A stretch of DNA of 64,000 nucleotides, taken from assembly GCA_003952965.2 (NCBI GenBank), contig CM025852.1, forward strand, positions 14,260,716 through 14,324,715. Direction: 5' to 3'. Below are positions 44,502 to 57,660 of this stretch, in pieces. Below the pieces are notes generated by a model that was given only the letters and a program-made list of their open reading frames with translations, ran no database searches and was not told where the DNA came from. The translations under genes were made by a program, and so were the position numbers. Source of the stretch: Morella rubra. Lineage: Eukaryota; Streptophyta; Magnoliopsida; Fagales; Myricaceae. Within the stretch, counting starts at the first letter, position 1. Every line of letters starts with the position of its first letter.

Positions 44502-46457
44502 GAACCCTTTAAACCCTCAAACGAAGACTAATAGTCATGCGCGTTGATACTAATTGAGAGACTTAAGAGTTAAGGGTCCAATTCGTTTGAGATCAGATGA
44601 TGTGTAAAGAGTAATTACCTATAAGGCTTGCAGGGACGAGCTAGCTAGCTAGCACTCCCCATGTGCCAAGTGCCTTTCATGGTTGGCACAAACGCCAGGA
44701 TCAAGTGGTATCGAATTAGCTTACCATGCCTCTTTGCAAGTCCGATTATAACACTCACGTACGATTCCACGCAATGCGGGATCGATGTCTACGTTAAATA
44801 GAGTAGTACTCTTGCAATCATGTGCATGAAAAAGTGAAAACAGACAAAAAGTCGCTCATTGATTTATGTAAGAAAAATGCGAATTAGAGCAAACGTCGCA
44901 AGGTTGTCTAGGCGTGGTGTATTGGTTGAAACGGTTTGAACATAACGGCTAGCTAGCCAGCCATGGTGGGCTCTCACATCTCACGTTGAAAACGAAAGCT
45001 TTTAGAACACGCGTAAAACAAACTCAGTTGGCTCCATTACTCCTGCACGCTGTACCCCTAATATTCCATCAGTTCCTTCACGTCAACAAATAGCAAATAG
45101 CCCAATGCCTAGATACATATAATATATATGTCATATATATCACGATAAGCATTAACAAATCTCAACAATGCGGTCCAAACTCTGTTTGGTTGAATTATTA
45201 GAGCGAGAAATATCGAGATGATCAAGTCCCAGTAAGAATCAAGGTCTAGTCCATTCTGTTCTTTTTTTTTTTGTTTTTTCTGGATAGTCCATTCTGTTCA
45301 AATGGTGTAAATACCTATGTCGCTCTTATGGCATTATTAATCCAAGTAACCAAAAGAAATGTTAATGACGCGGCAAGAAGCTGATGCTTCTCTTTCTTTC
45401 TTCTTCCTTTCCGGGTTCTATAGGAACTTTTCTCTAGAAATAGAAAGCAGACATTAGAAGGTCACCAATGCTAATTGCCTTCCAGCTGTTTAACAAGAAA
45501 TACTAGCAATTGCATGTGTTTTGATCGTAATAGCAACCCATACCGTGTAGGTTACTTCGATCGGCAAGAAAAGGCCCATTTGCCAAACGCGTCTCTACAA
45601 AAACATGCGAGCTAGTGATGAAAGTTCAAGAGTACTGCCAAAGAACTGAGAAAATAACCTCCAAAAATGGCCATAGTAGAGCTTCCCAGCTCATCTGATT
45701 CAACCACAAAGTCTCAATCATAGTTTGTTTCAACAGCTCAGAAACCAAATGTCCAAAAATAAGCAATATTTTTGGGTCATCGTCAGGGCCAACTCATAGG
45801 TAAAATTACAACATTTAATTAAGTAGCAAGTAATAGTACCCACTAAAATGGCCCCTACTACATCGAATCCCTTAGTTTTAAGTAGCAATTAAAATTTTGT
45901 GAAGATATATAATGAAAGATCGATCCCCTATAACAAATAAATTAAACTCTTCATAAAAGCACTAAAAAGACTCCCAAATAACTTAAACCCTTCTAAACTC
46001 TTGAAATGCTCCTATAAAGGCCTCTAGTATACGTACAAATTATACATAAGATATAAATAATTTTTGGCAATCATAGGTAGCATTTATTATGGAAATACTA
46101 AGTGTCCAGAATAATATTAGATAATGGATGAAGGTTTTCACGACTTTTCAAAATTGAAATCGAAGAAATTATATTTATGATCAACCATTTTAGAAAGAAT
46201 GAATTACGCATAAATCTTTTTATTCCTTGTTAGAAAAAATATATTCTTAGACTTCAAACAAAAAAAAATGTACTTTATTTGAATTTTACGTCTTATACAG
46301 TTCTCAATGCTCAATATTGAGCCGCCCGTGGCCACAATCATCTATACCTTTTCATCTCACATCTATAAATAAGCACCTACGACAAGCTCCTTTGTAGAGC
46401 CTTCAGCTAGACTCTCTCCCTCTCAAACAAGAGGCCGATCAGTATTTTACATCAAGA
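44502..46457. other. SWEET gene upstream region
   Basis: About 2 kb between the CACTA element and the SWEET start codon. AT-rich with an AGCTAGCTAGCTAGC run at about 44639-44652. No gene recognised. The last 100 bases hold a TATA box and leader. Confidence 0.5.
46364..46370 (+). promoter_or_regulatory. TATA box of SWEET gene
   Basis: TATAAAT, 88 bases upstream of the ATG, in the context CATCTATAAATAAGC. Spacing fits a short plant 5' UTR of about 60 bases. Confidence 0.6.
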
Positions 46458-47746
46458 ATGGCAACTATCCATGTTGCTCATATGTCTTTCGTTTTCGGCC
46501 TTCTTGGTAACTCCTTAATTTTCTTCGCTCGCCAGACATTTTGTAGTTTGCATAATCATTAAATGTCATGTTTTGCTTCTTGTTCCACAGGTAACATCGT
46601 GTCTTTCCTCGTATATCTAGCCCCATCGTAAGTTATTATTCTCTACTTGTATGTGAAACTTTCAGCGTATCATGAAGCTGCCCCAACAGTCTTAATTTTA
46701 CCATCCATCTACTTTTTGTTCGCTAGGCCAACCTTTTACAGGATATGTAAGAGAAAATCAACAGAAGAATTCCAGTCGCTGCCATATTCAGTAGCATTAT
46801 TTAGCGCAATGCTAACGCTCTACTATGCCTTCCTAAAGACGAGTGCGCTTCTGCTCATCACGATCAACTGCATTGGCATCGCCATTGAATCCATTTACCT
46901 CGCCATGTACATGATATATGCACCTGGGAGGGCTAAGGTACTACTGATTTTTGCTACTCCATCGATCATCTTTTGGTAGCTTGTAGCTAGTGTAGTTTGA
47001 TTCACAAATCTGGCTCTTTGTCTGCAGATTTATACGGCAAAGCTGCTTACCTTGTTTAACGTTGGCTTTTTCGGGTTGATCATGCTTTTCACGTCTCCAA
47101 TTCGAGAAAGTTCTCTGCGCCTCACAGCTGTCGGATGGATTTGTGCGATAGTTTCTGTTTGTGTGTATGCTTCTCCTCTTAGTGTCATGGTAATTCTCAC
47201 ACTTATAATCACGGTAAAACTAAATTGTTCGCTGCTACTCGAGCATAATTGGGTTCGTCTAAGTGTGGATTCTTATCGGGTGTGATCTTTCTTCATTTTC
47301 ATCTGTTTCAGAGGCTAGTTATAAGAACAAAGAGCGTGGAGTTCATGCCATTGTCGCTATCGTTTTCCTTGACAATCTGTGCCATAATGTGGTTCTTTTA
47401 TGGTCTACTGATAAAGGATTTCTTCATAGCGGTAAAGTTCATGCCATTGTCAAAGAACCCGTTGGATTACAATCAAGCAAATTGGAACATTCTCTACTTG
47501 TATGATACCCTAACTTACTTACAAGTTTATTAATTCCATCTTAATTTTGGCTGTTTTTAGGCGCCAAACATACTAGGCTTCGGATTCGGAACTGCCCAGA
47601 TGATTTTGTACACTATTTACAAGGACAAGAAGAAAGATATCTTGCCTGAGTTTAAGCTACAAGATGTACCGAATGGCACTGCAGAAAATGGCAAAACAGA
47701 GAAGACTGAGACACTCAATGAAACGAAGGACTCGACAGTAAAGTAA
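46458..47746 (+). CDS. SWEET: SWEET sugar transporter, 6 exons
   Basis: Exons: 46458-46506, 46591-46627, 46727-46937, 47028-47189, 47312-47431, 47561-47746. They join in frame to 254 residues. The exon lengths 37, 162 and 120 are the typical sizes in plant SWEET genes. Two MtN3/saliva triple-helix repeats are seen: the first with [20 protein letters not shown] then [19 protein letters not shown], the second with [39 protein letters not shown] and [18 protein letters not shown]. The conserved prolines of the first helices of both repeats and the N of FGLLGN are present. Seven membrane helices; the short C-terminal tail is charged. Family role: bidirectional uniport of sucrose or hexoses across plasma membrane or tonoplast. 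The [11 protein letters not shown] region suggests a clade III (sucrose) SWEET, but that is inference. Confidence 0.94.
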
Positions 47747-49300
47747 GGGATTGTCGGTGCATCTATTGAGCCAAGTGAGTCCTCAATGTGTGAGAGGGTA
47801 TAAATGATAAGAGACGTATCATATTGTGAAATGGTATCGGATACGAATTAAATTACTACCCATCGATGAAGGAGAAAATCATATTGAAGCTTCTACTTGG
47901 CTCTGGAGGCCGAGGGCCGGGTTTGGAAAGAAGGGAAAGCAGATAGCTTTTGTTGTAATTTATTGAAGAGCTCGATTAGTGGTGTACGTACTAGCCTTCC
48001 TTGTGGGCGGGCCTCCGACAATAAATACTTCTATATATATAAGCATATACGCCGGGTGTATTTGTTACAGTGATCACAGTACTCTTTTGCTGATGGGTCA
48101 AATGAGCAAATAAATGGACATTTTTTTCCCATTCGATCAATATTACACAGAATTTCTTCCATAGCTGATTAACGGTATATATCACTCTTGGTATTCAAAT
48201 AGATATTACCATCTCTATGTCTGCTATTTCAATTCGTCAACCAAGGGAAGTAATTTAACTCAAGAGGTCGGAGCACTCTTGATGTATATATAGAAGCACA
48301 AGGGGAAGGTGCATGCGTCGGATCAGAAGGCTCTTTCTATGTGTGACGTACGATGCGCAGATAACTCTAATGATCTAGCTACTTGTATCTGCCACTTATC
48401 TTCTAGAAACGGAAAACAAACCACCTCACAAGCAACGTGGTCAGCCTCCATTTCAGTGAAGCTAGTTTTTTGGATATATTTTAGTGACTAGAAAGCTAGC
48501 TGACAATTTTCCTCCCGGACGCAATCTCAGGAAAACTCACGATCACACAATTATACATCAGTACTCGGTGTCGTCGACTGTACCATTCTAAACATAAGTA
48601 CACGAACATTAACATAGCCTTTGAAAATCAAATTTTATTAAAATTTTGTTGTTAGTGTTAAAATAGAGGTGGTTTTGGAGTTGGTGAAAAAGTGATAAAA
48701 TGTTGAAGTATGTTTGGATAAATATTGAAAATTTTAGAGGGATGATATTTGATGATTGTTTTTTTGGATGTGTGTAAATTTTTTTGTGTTTTTTTTTCAA
48801 ATAAAAAAAAAAACAGAAATAACAATGTGTCCGTTAAAAACTCAGCGTCCACGAACATCCTTCAATATTGCCATTCCACCTGTTACAAACGTGTTTGACG
48901 TTTTGCGTTTGAATTTTTTTTTTTTCTTAACTTCTTATTGCATAAAATTCATAAATACTGAAGCTATTATATCCTTTTTATTCTTAACTATATATATATC
49001 ATTTTTGTTCCCGTTTTAAATGAAAGCATAAGAATATGTTGTGTACAGAAAACCTTTCCCTTTTTACTTTAACGTGTTGTCCTCGGACAACTAGTATTTT
49101 TTTTTTGCCTGTTTTTCCTGACACAATACATAGAATTTTTTCCCATCCATCCATAAAATGCAATGGATCCAAAATAGTACAGCGTTCATAAACAAACACT
49201 TTTAAGCAAATGCGATGATGGACAATGTCAGTATTGCACTATAGCGAGGATAAAGGTCTAACATTCGCTCATATGCATATCGAATGAACGTTGTACTCTA
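47747..49300. other. SWEET 3' flank and AT-rich intergenic DNA
   Basis: Contains the SWEET 3' UTR and, at about 48630-48790, a diverged copy of the AT-rich dispersed repeat (GGTGAAAAAGTGATAAAATG on the plus strand). No gene seen. Confidence 0.45.
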
Positions 49301-49705
49301 CTAAAAAACGACTACGACGACGATCATAATAAACAAAAGCAAGCCCAGACATGCACACACGATAAGTCCACATGTAACATCCAAAGCAAATCCACCACTC
49401 TCCCATTCCTCGGTGGCCAACTGTCCTACAACGACCATGGCCCATACGACTGTGACGCAGTGCGTCGACCTCATCAACTCAAATAAACCCCCATGTTGTG
49501 GTCCTGCAAAATTTTTAGGCATTCATTAATACATCAGTCTCATTAAAACATGTACATAACTAAACAAAAGAGTTTGTAAAACAAATATACTAACCGCACG
49601 TAACGGGCAACAGAAGAACCACCGTCCATTATTCTGATCTGTCCTCGCCATATATAACAACATCCGACCACCTCCGTAGCAACAATATGGTGGGTCCTAA
49701 ATGGC
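49301..49705 (-). pseudogene. Possible GRF-type zinc-finger/TM protein fragment
   Basis: Minus strand, two exon-like pieces. The first (about 49705-49595, after a TTTAG acceptor) reads PPYCCYGGGRMLLYMARTDQ then NNGRWFFCCPLRA, resembling the GRF zinc finger (C-x-C-G ... T ... N-x-G-R-x-F-x-x-C-P). The second (49503-49301, after a TTGCAG acceptor) reads GPQHGGLFELMR, then ends in a hydrophobic helix (CGLIVCACLGLLLFIMIVVV). In plants small GRF proteins often end in a membrane helix. The two pieces do not join in one frame at the obvious splice sites, so it may be a pseudogene or my border is off by a base. Confidence 0.38.
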
Positions 49706-51387
49706 CATTACAGCTATGCACAAAGAGTCTACACAAAAGTGGACTAATCTCTTAACATCAATAATGGTTGAAAAAGAGAGCATATAAATTTACATCTAAA
49801 ATCAATAAAAATAACGTAAGTTATATTCAATACTAATATTGCAAATGCCAATATATGCCATCTTGTTTGTCGTCAAGTTTAGTTATGAATCCGTACAAAA
49901 TCCTAATTTATAAAGCAATTAAGTGCTCTGCCTAGCAGCTCACATCATTGCAGCTATTTCGCCCGCCTAGCTTGCATATAAAGGGTAGTCCATCATCACC
50001 AACTTCATTGGCCCTATTATTCGACCTTGGGGCACTCTCAAGGTCGGCATACTGTGCAAAAAGTTCATCAATTGTGTTGTACAATTTGATGAAGTTGTGA
50101 ATAACGCAGCATGCCATAACCAACAACACTTGGTCGGCCAAATCATAATTAGTCATATTCTTAAAAATCTTAAAACGTCCTTTCAGCACCGCGAAAGTTC
50201 TTTCTATCACATTCCGTAGCAAGCTATGGTATTTATTGATCAGCTCCCTTGGGCCCCTTGTTGTCCGTGTACCTTGGAAGTCGCTCAAATGATACCTCTC
50301 CCCCTTGTAAGGAGGAAGCTCTCTTTGAATGTGTAGACCGAATCTACCACATAGAATTACCCTAGAAACACAAGTTTATTGAGAGTTACTAATGGTTTTT
50401 GATATCATACTTTTTCAAGGTAAAAAGTCTCCAAGTATGTAGAGTTGGATTACCTGGGCGTGGAACAAAAAATTCAAGATTTGGTCTATAAAGCACATCT
50501 TGTAGTATTCAATTATCGTGTGCAGGCCCTTCCCATCCACTGTACACGAACCTAAATAGTATATCAAAATCATATACACATAGGACATTATGAGTCAATA
50601 GCTCTTTCCTATTGCGAAAGAGATGTTTGACATCCTTCGGTACCCCATCTACACCCCCGTGGGTGCCATCAATTGCCCTGATACAGTTATACATGCCAAA
50701 AATTGTGAACAACTTTGAACACTCACTCGTTTTTGGACTACAAATGAATTTCAATTACAAACGCTTTACTAGATATTCTTATAATAATAGGATACAAAAA
50801 TTTGTTATCCGAAACCATGGGTTATACTTTGGATTTCCTTCAATGTATCGGTTCTCCACACCATTAGTGTATCAGGGTCGTATAATCTAGGCAGACAGAT
50901 TCACTACGGCAGTCAGAACTTTATGCATACAACTATTAATAGTCTGGAGCAAGTGGCAATGTCGATCTACAATTGCACGGTAGGTTGTCGCATGACTCAC
51001 AACCTTCAAAAACATCTCCAATGCCTCCTCCACGGTCACACATCTTGTTGCGATGTATTCCCCTTCGTCGACTAGTTTACGAGCCAACAATTCAAAGGCC
51101 TCAAGGCCCATGTAGAATTGTCATCCGCAATTTGTTTCATTCTCCATGTTAATGACTTGTTCAATATAGTCTGCACCCGTTAGTCCAATAGGCCACATTG
51201 GTTTTCTGTACGTACGGCTTCTACTCGTGTTTTCAACAATTCTTAACCCAATCCTCATGAACTCGTATTCGGAATCATCTTCTGAATCAGCATCAGTCGG
51301 GGTCAACTCACTCGAAGCATTGTGGTATGGGTAGCTTGAGTAGTCATGTTGGGTTAGACCACTTCTCTCATCTTGATAGCATGTGGG

Positions 51388-54300
51388 TAAGGTTGTTCAG
51401 TGGCACCGGCATCGGGTTGCTAGTACCCGGCTTCACTGGTGCCGATTTAAGGTTTTGCAAAAAATCCGGTGCCATTCCCGTTCCGGTACCGGGACAATGG
51501 TTTTTTTTTTTTAAATAACAAAACGATTCGTTTGTTTTTAAACCCCCCCCTCCCCATTTGTTCGCAGAGCCCCCCCCCCCCCCCCCCCCCGGCATGACCG
51601 CGTCCCCTCAGCCCCTCTGGCCTCTAGGTTTTGCCCATCTGCCACTCTCTCTTCCCCTCCCCTCCCTCTCCTGCTGACCACCACGCCTGCAGTTGCCATG
51701 CCTCTCATCGCCAACCACAAGTCCCCTCCTTCACGTGTTATGCTCCCATTTCCTCTGCTGAGTGCTGTCTACCACATCTCTCAAGTGCAAGGATTGAGAT
51801 TCGTTTAGGTATGTTAAAAATCAATGGATTTGTTAATTTTAATTTGTTCTATTAAAAATATTAGACATATATTATTGTTAATTTTTTCCCATTGTTTGTT
51901 GTTTTTAGGGTTTGTAATTTAATAAAATTTGCTAAGTTTAATATTATTAAACCCATATGTCAATTTATTAATATTGGTAAAATTAACAATGTTACTTTTG
52001 TAACTAGCATGTAATTACTTTAGATTATAATTCCATATGCTTGTTAATTGATTCATATTATATGATTATATATATAAAAATAAGACTTTGATTACTACTA
52101 TTATTTTTTCAATCTAACTACTATTATTTTATATTTTCTTGTAAGACATATCTCCAATTTGACTAACTATATGATATGAGCATATAATTCCATATGCTTG
52201 TTAATTGATTCGTATTATATGATTATATATATAAAAATAAGACTTTGATTACTACTATTATTTTCACAATCTAACTACTATTATTTTATATACTTTGATT
52301 GTTAATTTAGGTGTTTTATTTGCAGATGGACACTCCACCACAATCACAGTCATCTGCAGCCACATGTAGTAGTGCTACTGCTATGTCACCCTCAATATCG
52401 TGTCCAGCTGTTGGGTCCACTCCGGATTCTGAGACAGTGGGGTCAATGGCTGGAGGTGATGTAAGTGGACGACCACCACGCTCTGAACCCAAAAAAAGGA
52501 AAAACTCAAACCCTTCTGATGTATGGCTGCACTACACCAAGGTACCTAACTCTAATCCACCCAAAGCAAAATGTAATTATTGTAAAAAAAAATTTTATGG
52601 CTCATCACAAGAATGGGACATCGGGGTTATGGCAACATCACAACATTTGTCCATATTTCAAGAGAAAGAAAGGGGGTCAGTTAGATGTTGGGCAAATATT
52701 TTTGACTCACGATGAGAAGTCAACGGGGTCTGATGTTGGAACGATGGGGGTGACACATAAGTTTTGTGAGAAGACTATTAAAGATCTGATTGCTAGATGA
52801 TAATTATCGATGAGATGCCTTTTATTGTAGTTCAGAAACATGGATTTAGGAATTTAATTCATTATCTGGAGCCTAGATTTAAAATGCCATCTAGGATAAC
52901 AATTATGAGGCTTTGCATGAAACTTTATTTGAAGGAGAAGGAGAAGTTGAAGCATTGATTCGAACGAATGGGTATAGAGTGTCTTTTACCACAGACACTT
53001 GGACATCGATTAAAATTTTAATTATATGTGTGTGACTGGACACTTCATCGATGCTAATTGGACCTTGCAGAAGAGAATTTTGTCTTTTAGGAGGGTGCAA
53101 GATCATAAGGGGGTTAGTATTGCTAAGGAAATAGAAGATTGTATGAATGATTGGGGGATACAAAAGATCCTTACAATAACAGTTGACAATGCCTCCTCTA
53201 ATGACACTGCCATTGACCATTTAAAGAGAAGGCAATTGCAAAAAGATACTCTAGATGTAGGGAGGATTGTTTGTGGCCATGAATTCCTACACTTGAGATG
53301 TTGTGCACATATTTTGAATTTGATTGTGTCTGAGGGGTTGAAAGAGGTTGATAAGTCAATTGCTAAGGTTCGGAATATGATCAAGTATGTTAAGTCATCA
53401 CCCCAAAGGTTAGACAAGTTTAAAGAATGTGTGCAGATTAAAAAGATTACATTTACTCAATTTTTTACTCTTGATGTTACCACTCGTTGGAACTCAACTT
53501 ATTTGATGTTGGATGTGGCTTTGAAGTATCAAGAGGCATTTGAGTTGATGTTGGATGAGGATGGGCACTTTATATTGTATTTGGGTGAAGAGGGGCATGG
53601 GAGGAGAGGATTAGGCCCCTCACACTCGAGGATTGGGAGCACATCCGCCACTTTGTAAAGTTCTTGAAGTTATTTTATGAAGTAACAATAAAAATGTCGG
53701 GATCAAATGTGTCTACAGCTAATGTCTACTTGGAGGAGTTGGCTAAGATACATAGCCATTTGGACAAGTATTCTTCTAGTAATGATACTTTGCTTAAAGA
53801 GATGGCATCCCACATGAAAACGAAGTATGACAAGTATTGGGGTGATTTGATGATAGTGAATAGACTTTTATTTGTTACAGCATTGCTTGATCAAGAAATA
53901 AGATGGTTGTACTAAATTATTAGTTTAAGAAAGTAATGGAGAAGCAAAAGGCAAAGTTATGGCATTGAATGTGAATGGTACTTTAGAACGGTTGTTTACG
54001 GAATATAACAATGTAACCATGGTAGTGTCAGGGAGGTGGGTGACAGTGATAGTGTGACTTTGGGGGATAACGAGGATTAGGATGAGTTTGATCTTGTAAG
54101 GGCTGCTAGCCAAATTTTAGACCCCAAATCGGAGGTAGAGAGATATTTATCAGAGTTAGTTGAATCAAAGACTCCTTCATTTAAAATTTTGCTTTGGTGG
54201 AACCTTAACTCTCATAAGTATCCTATCCTTGCCCGCATAGCTCGGGACGTTGCCAATTCCTATTACCATTGTACCTTCTGAGTCAGTATTTAGCACTGGA

Positions 54301-55042
54301 GGTCGAGTATTGGATCCCTTTCGGAGTTCATTGGCCCAAAAACTGCAGAAGGTCTCATTTGTGCTCAAAATTGGATGAGATGCGACCCTATTGTGGAGGA
54401 GGAGGACATGACATCTGTTATGACAGAAGATCCAGAAATTTATACGATTGACTCGGGTAATTTTATTTATGCTTTTGTTAGTTTATTAGTTTGAATAATA
54501 TTTTTATTTTTATAAATTATAACTTGGTGTATTTAAATATATTGTGTAGAGTTACCCATCTTTGCGACGAAGATTGAGGAGTAGGGATTTTGAAGGAGTT
54601 ACCCATCTTTATGACGTTCTTACAGTTACTTCTCTAAGTTTATTATTTTGGATTTTATTGGTTGAGACTTTAGATTCTCATCTTTGTTCTGATGTTTTCT
54701 AAGTTTATTGATTTTGGATTTTATTAGTTTGGACTTTAATTCTTATATTATCTTTTAAGATGATTTTAATTTTATTGATTTTGGATTTCATTAGTTTAGA
54801 TTTTATTGATATGTGATTAATGGACCAAAAGAAAAAAAGAAAAAAAATACATTGGGCCAAGTGTGTAAAATGCTAAAAAAATGGCCCAATATAAATGTAG
54901 GTTAACTGGAAACCGCCACCGCTAAGGGCCGGTTTTTACCCTTAACGTGTAGGTGTAGGTGGTAATTATTTAAAAACCGGCCTATCCGGTGTAGGTGCCG
55001 TTTTGGCCAAAACCGCACCTACACCGGGGTTGAACAACCCTA
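51388..55042 (+). mobile_element. hAT element 2 (3.65 kb), inserted in Harbinger gene
   Basis: Left end TAAGGTTGTTCA, right end reverse-complemented TAGGGTTGTTCA; 8-bp duplications CATGTGGG (51380-51387) and TATGTGGG (55043-55050) with one mismatch. Subterminal regions are rich in CCGG and ACCGG. The 5' part has poly(C) (51571-51590) and a pyrimidine-rich leader like hAT element 1. Transposase gene inside on the plus strand, broken. Confidence 0.9.
52326..54453 (+). pseudogene. hAT transposase 2 (BED/RICESLEEPER-like), decayed
   Basis: ATG 52326, Ser/Thr-rich N-terminus, basic KPKKRK-like stretch, BED finger core (KAKCNYCKKKFYG at about 52565-52600), then the catalytic blocks TVDNASSNDTAI and FLHLRCCAHILNLIVSEGLK at 53175-53350, TTRWNSTYLMLDVALKYQEA, KTKYDKYWGD, and the C-terminal dimerisation region (YPILARIARDV, then SEVSEFSTGGRV-like sequence in shifted frames) ending near 54453. 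Frameshifts occur near 52620, 52960, 53650, 53910 and 54250. The 53026-53658 frame is the longest intact part (210 codons). Confidence 0.85.
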
Positions 55043-55137
55043 TATGTGGGTGGAACCATGAATGGATCCAGACTTGGTGGGTTTGAGCTGCCGCCACCAT
55101 GGTCATGACCCATGTATCTGAACAAGTATGGGTCCAT

Positions 55138-57655
55138 GATCGAAAAAGTAAGATAATTTCAAATAAACCTGCAATATAATGCACATGTTATCGATGATGG
55201 AGAAACAATGTAACTGCTTCAGGAAACAAAAAAGATAAGCTCTCATTTTTCCTCAATATGTATGCGAATTTCTAGATTGAACATAGTTTCTAATAATCTT
55301 CTCTGAATTTTTAGTAATGTTCCATTGTAAAGTAGGAAGAGCAAAACGGAAGCTTGGCAATAAAATCTTATTACTAATAACATGACTAATAACAAAAAAG
55401 AAGTTATGCTTAATGAAGATCATACTATATCTCCACAAACACAAAGGCCAACAAGAACGATAGTAACATACTGTTGTACAAAGAGAACTTTCAAGCTCTT
55501 ATGCCAATTGCAGACTTGACCAATAAACCTATATAGCATCTCAAGATAAAACATGCAAACATATAAAAATTCAAGATGCCAAACGAGTCGCGGAGTCTAT
55601 GGGTATAAATGCAATCAAATAAAGAATAAAAAGCATAACACAACATGTGGCCTAGTTCAATCTCACTAAGTCCATGATAATGTGATTAGACATTGTAAAA
55701 TAATTAATAATCAATAACCATTTAACAAACAATCTCACACAATATAGACATATGATCTTAATGTGCATAATAGGCTTCAATCAACCGAACAAGCACATTC
55801 GTATGTTGTGTCTAAATACAGCAAATAGACAAAAATTAAAAATAAATCTCTTACTTGAGACATTTGTTGGGAGGAAGAATTGCCAAATGGATCAGATCTT
55901 ATTTTCCCTGACCTTAGAACGCGCAACTGAACATGGTTGAGCAATCAATTAGCATAATTTTTCCAGAAAACTAGAACATGGTAATGCAAGCAGAAATATT
56001 GTTAATTATCAATATTGAATCATGCATCTACAATTACTACTTATTCAAGATGAAATGGTGCGATGCAAAGTGCCAGTTATAAATAAATATTGATGAATGT
56101 TAGTTCTCATAAGTTCAAAAATCCAGTTTAGTTTCTACTATAGGTTTGGATATCATGAGAAAACACTACTTTCGTTTAGCTTATTTCATTTGAACACGAG
56201 AATATTAGCAAAAGGTAGTCTTTTTAATCAAAGGAGATGAATTTTGGCAACAAAAAAAGACAAAACTACTACCGTTTTATGAGATGACATAAGAGAAACT
56301 ACAATTTAGAAGCATATAGTTGCTTGCATGTCATAATAATATAGAAATATCAAGTTCATTATCCACAGAATATTCAACAAGATTAGTCCAACAACATTTA
56401 ATGGTACAAAGTTGCAAAAAGTATTATGTTACAATCATAACAAAGTACTACTCATAAATAACAAAAATGATAACTCCTAAAAGAGTGGTCACATACAAAT
56501 GGATTGAACCCTTGCCCAGAGGCGAAAAGGAAAATAGAGTTGAAGACCCATGTTAAGAACATGTAGAAAATCTGAGAAATGGACCAAAGAGTTGAATGAA
56601 ACAAGAATAAAATCTATATGAACAAAACTTTAAAGGCATCAAACTTGATTCCTTGCATGGACTTCTTTGAACCTTCAAATGCCTCCTTTTCATCTATCAT
56701 ACATAGAACTGATGAATTATGGGGTGCCAAGTCCCAAATAAAATGTAACTAGGTGGAACTAGGAGTGCGAGTGACTTCTAACCATCCAATTGTCACTTCT
56801 TAGATTAGTGTTCCCTAGATTAGCACAGATTGTATCAGAGAAGTGATCTACTACAGCCATGTGGCACTGGGTATTATAGCATGACAAAGTTCTAGAAAAT
56901 GATGTTAACAGTTTGAGTATAAGAGATTATGATGACCCAAATTGTGTTAAATCTCTTATAGGTAGATTAACTGTTTAGTTGTTAGATACTTGCAAAATAT
57001 TATCCATGATGTTTACTAGATGGAATTGGACTTTATCACTGATTCTAGTGAGGTCTAATTACACATGCATTATTCCAATATAGCACAAATGTTACTGGTG
57101 TTTCTCTTGGTCATCATAAATACACTTCAACCCCAACTTCCAATCTAAGAAGCCAATAACTTAGTCTTAATTTATCCTTACCCTAATCCTATAGTGCTGC
57201 TATAGCGATATAAAATATTTTGCTTCAAAGTAATAGATAAGGTACCACTATATCCCCTCCCTGAAGTATCATACATCAGTGGCCAATAATCTCTCCTCAC
57301 TTTAAGCATCACATGTATCAGGTCGAATAAATTAATTGTAGTCTTGTAGATAACCTAGATGAAATTTGACTACCTGATCTAATGGGATAAGCTTGCCACA
57401 TTATTCTAGATATAATGTCAATATAAATGACAATTTTAATGGGACTGTCTTCTATTTCTTTCATTTTTGTCTGCTTCTAAAAAAAAAAAAAACAAAACCT
57501 CCAGACTGAGGGATAGTGCACAATTTATGGTGAAAAATATTTGTGCAATTGGCAATGAACACTATGATAGAGAGATTGTGATAATGTAATTGATAACAAG
57601 ATAAGCTAGAAAAAAACTTATTTCGGGTTTCTGGGTCTTATATATTTATATCAAC
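55138..57655. other. AT-rich region with unresolved minus-strand exon-like pieces
   Basis: About 2.5 kb. Two minus-strand stretches look protein-coding but cannot be assigned: about 56655-56735 reads SSVLCMIDEKEAFEGSKKSM then QGIKFDAFK, and about 55855-55910 reads SGKIRSDPFGNSSSQQMSQ followed by a good GTAAGAG donor. Harbinger flanking sequence may account for part of the region. No complete gene can be supported. Confidence 0.35.
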
Positions 57656-57660
57656 CAAAA

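Larger units (their letters stand above)
49932..55137 (-). pseudogene. PIF/Harbinger (HARBI1-like) transposase, split by hAT element 2
   Basis: Minus strand, ATG at 55137 (MDPYLFRYMGHDHGG). The coding frame runs to 55043 and, skipping the hAT element, resumes at 51387 without a frame change (…MVPPT / CYQDERSGL…). Then come the N-terminal domain (FELLARKLVDEGEYIATRCV, EEALEMFLKVVSHATTYRAI), the DDE domain (AIDGTHGGVDGVPKD, NRKELLTHNVLCVYDFDILF, GWEGPAHD), a probable intron at about 50454-50350, and RELINKYHSLLRNVIERTFA with the catalytic Glu, ending at TGA/TAG near 49932. First Asp, second Asp and Glu of the triad are visible. In-frame stops follow NETNCG, NLSA and PAHDN. No Harbinger terminal repeats were found. 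Confidence 0.88.
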
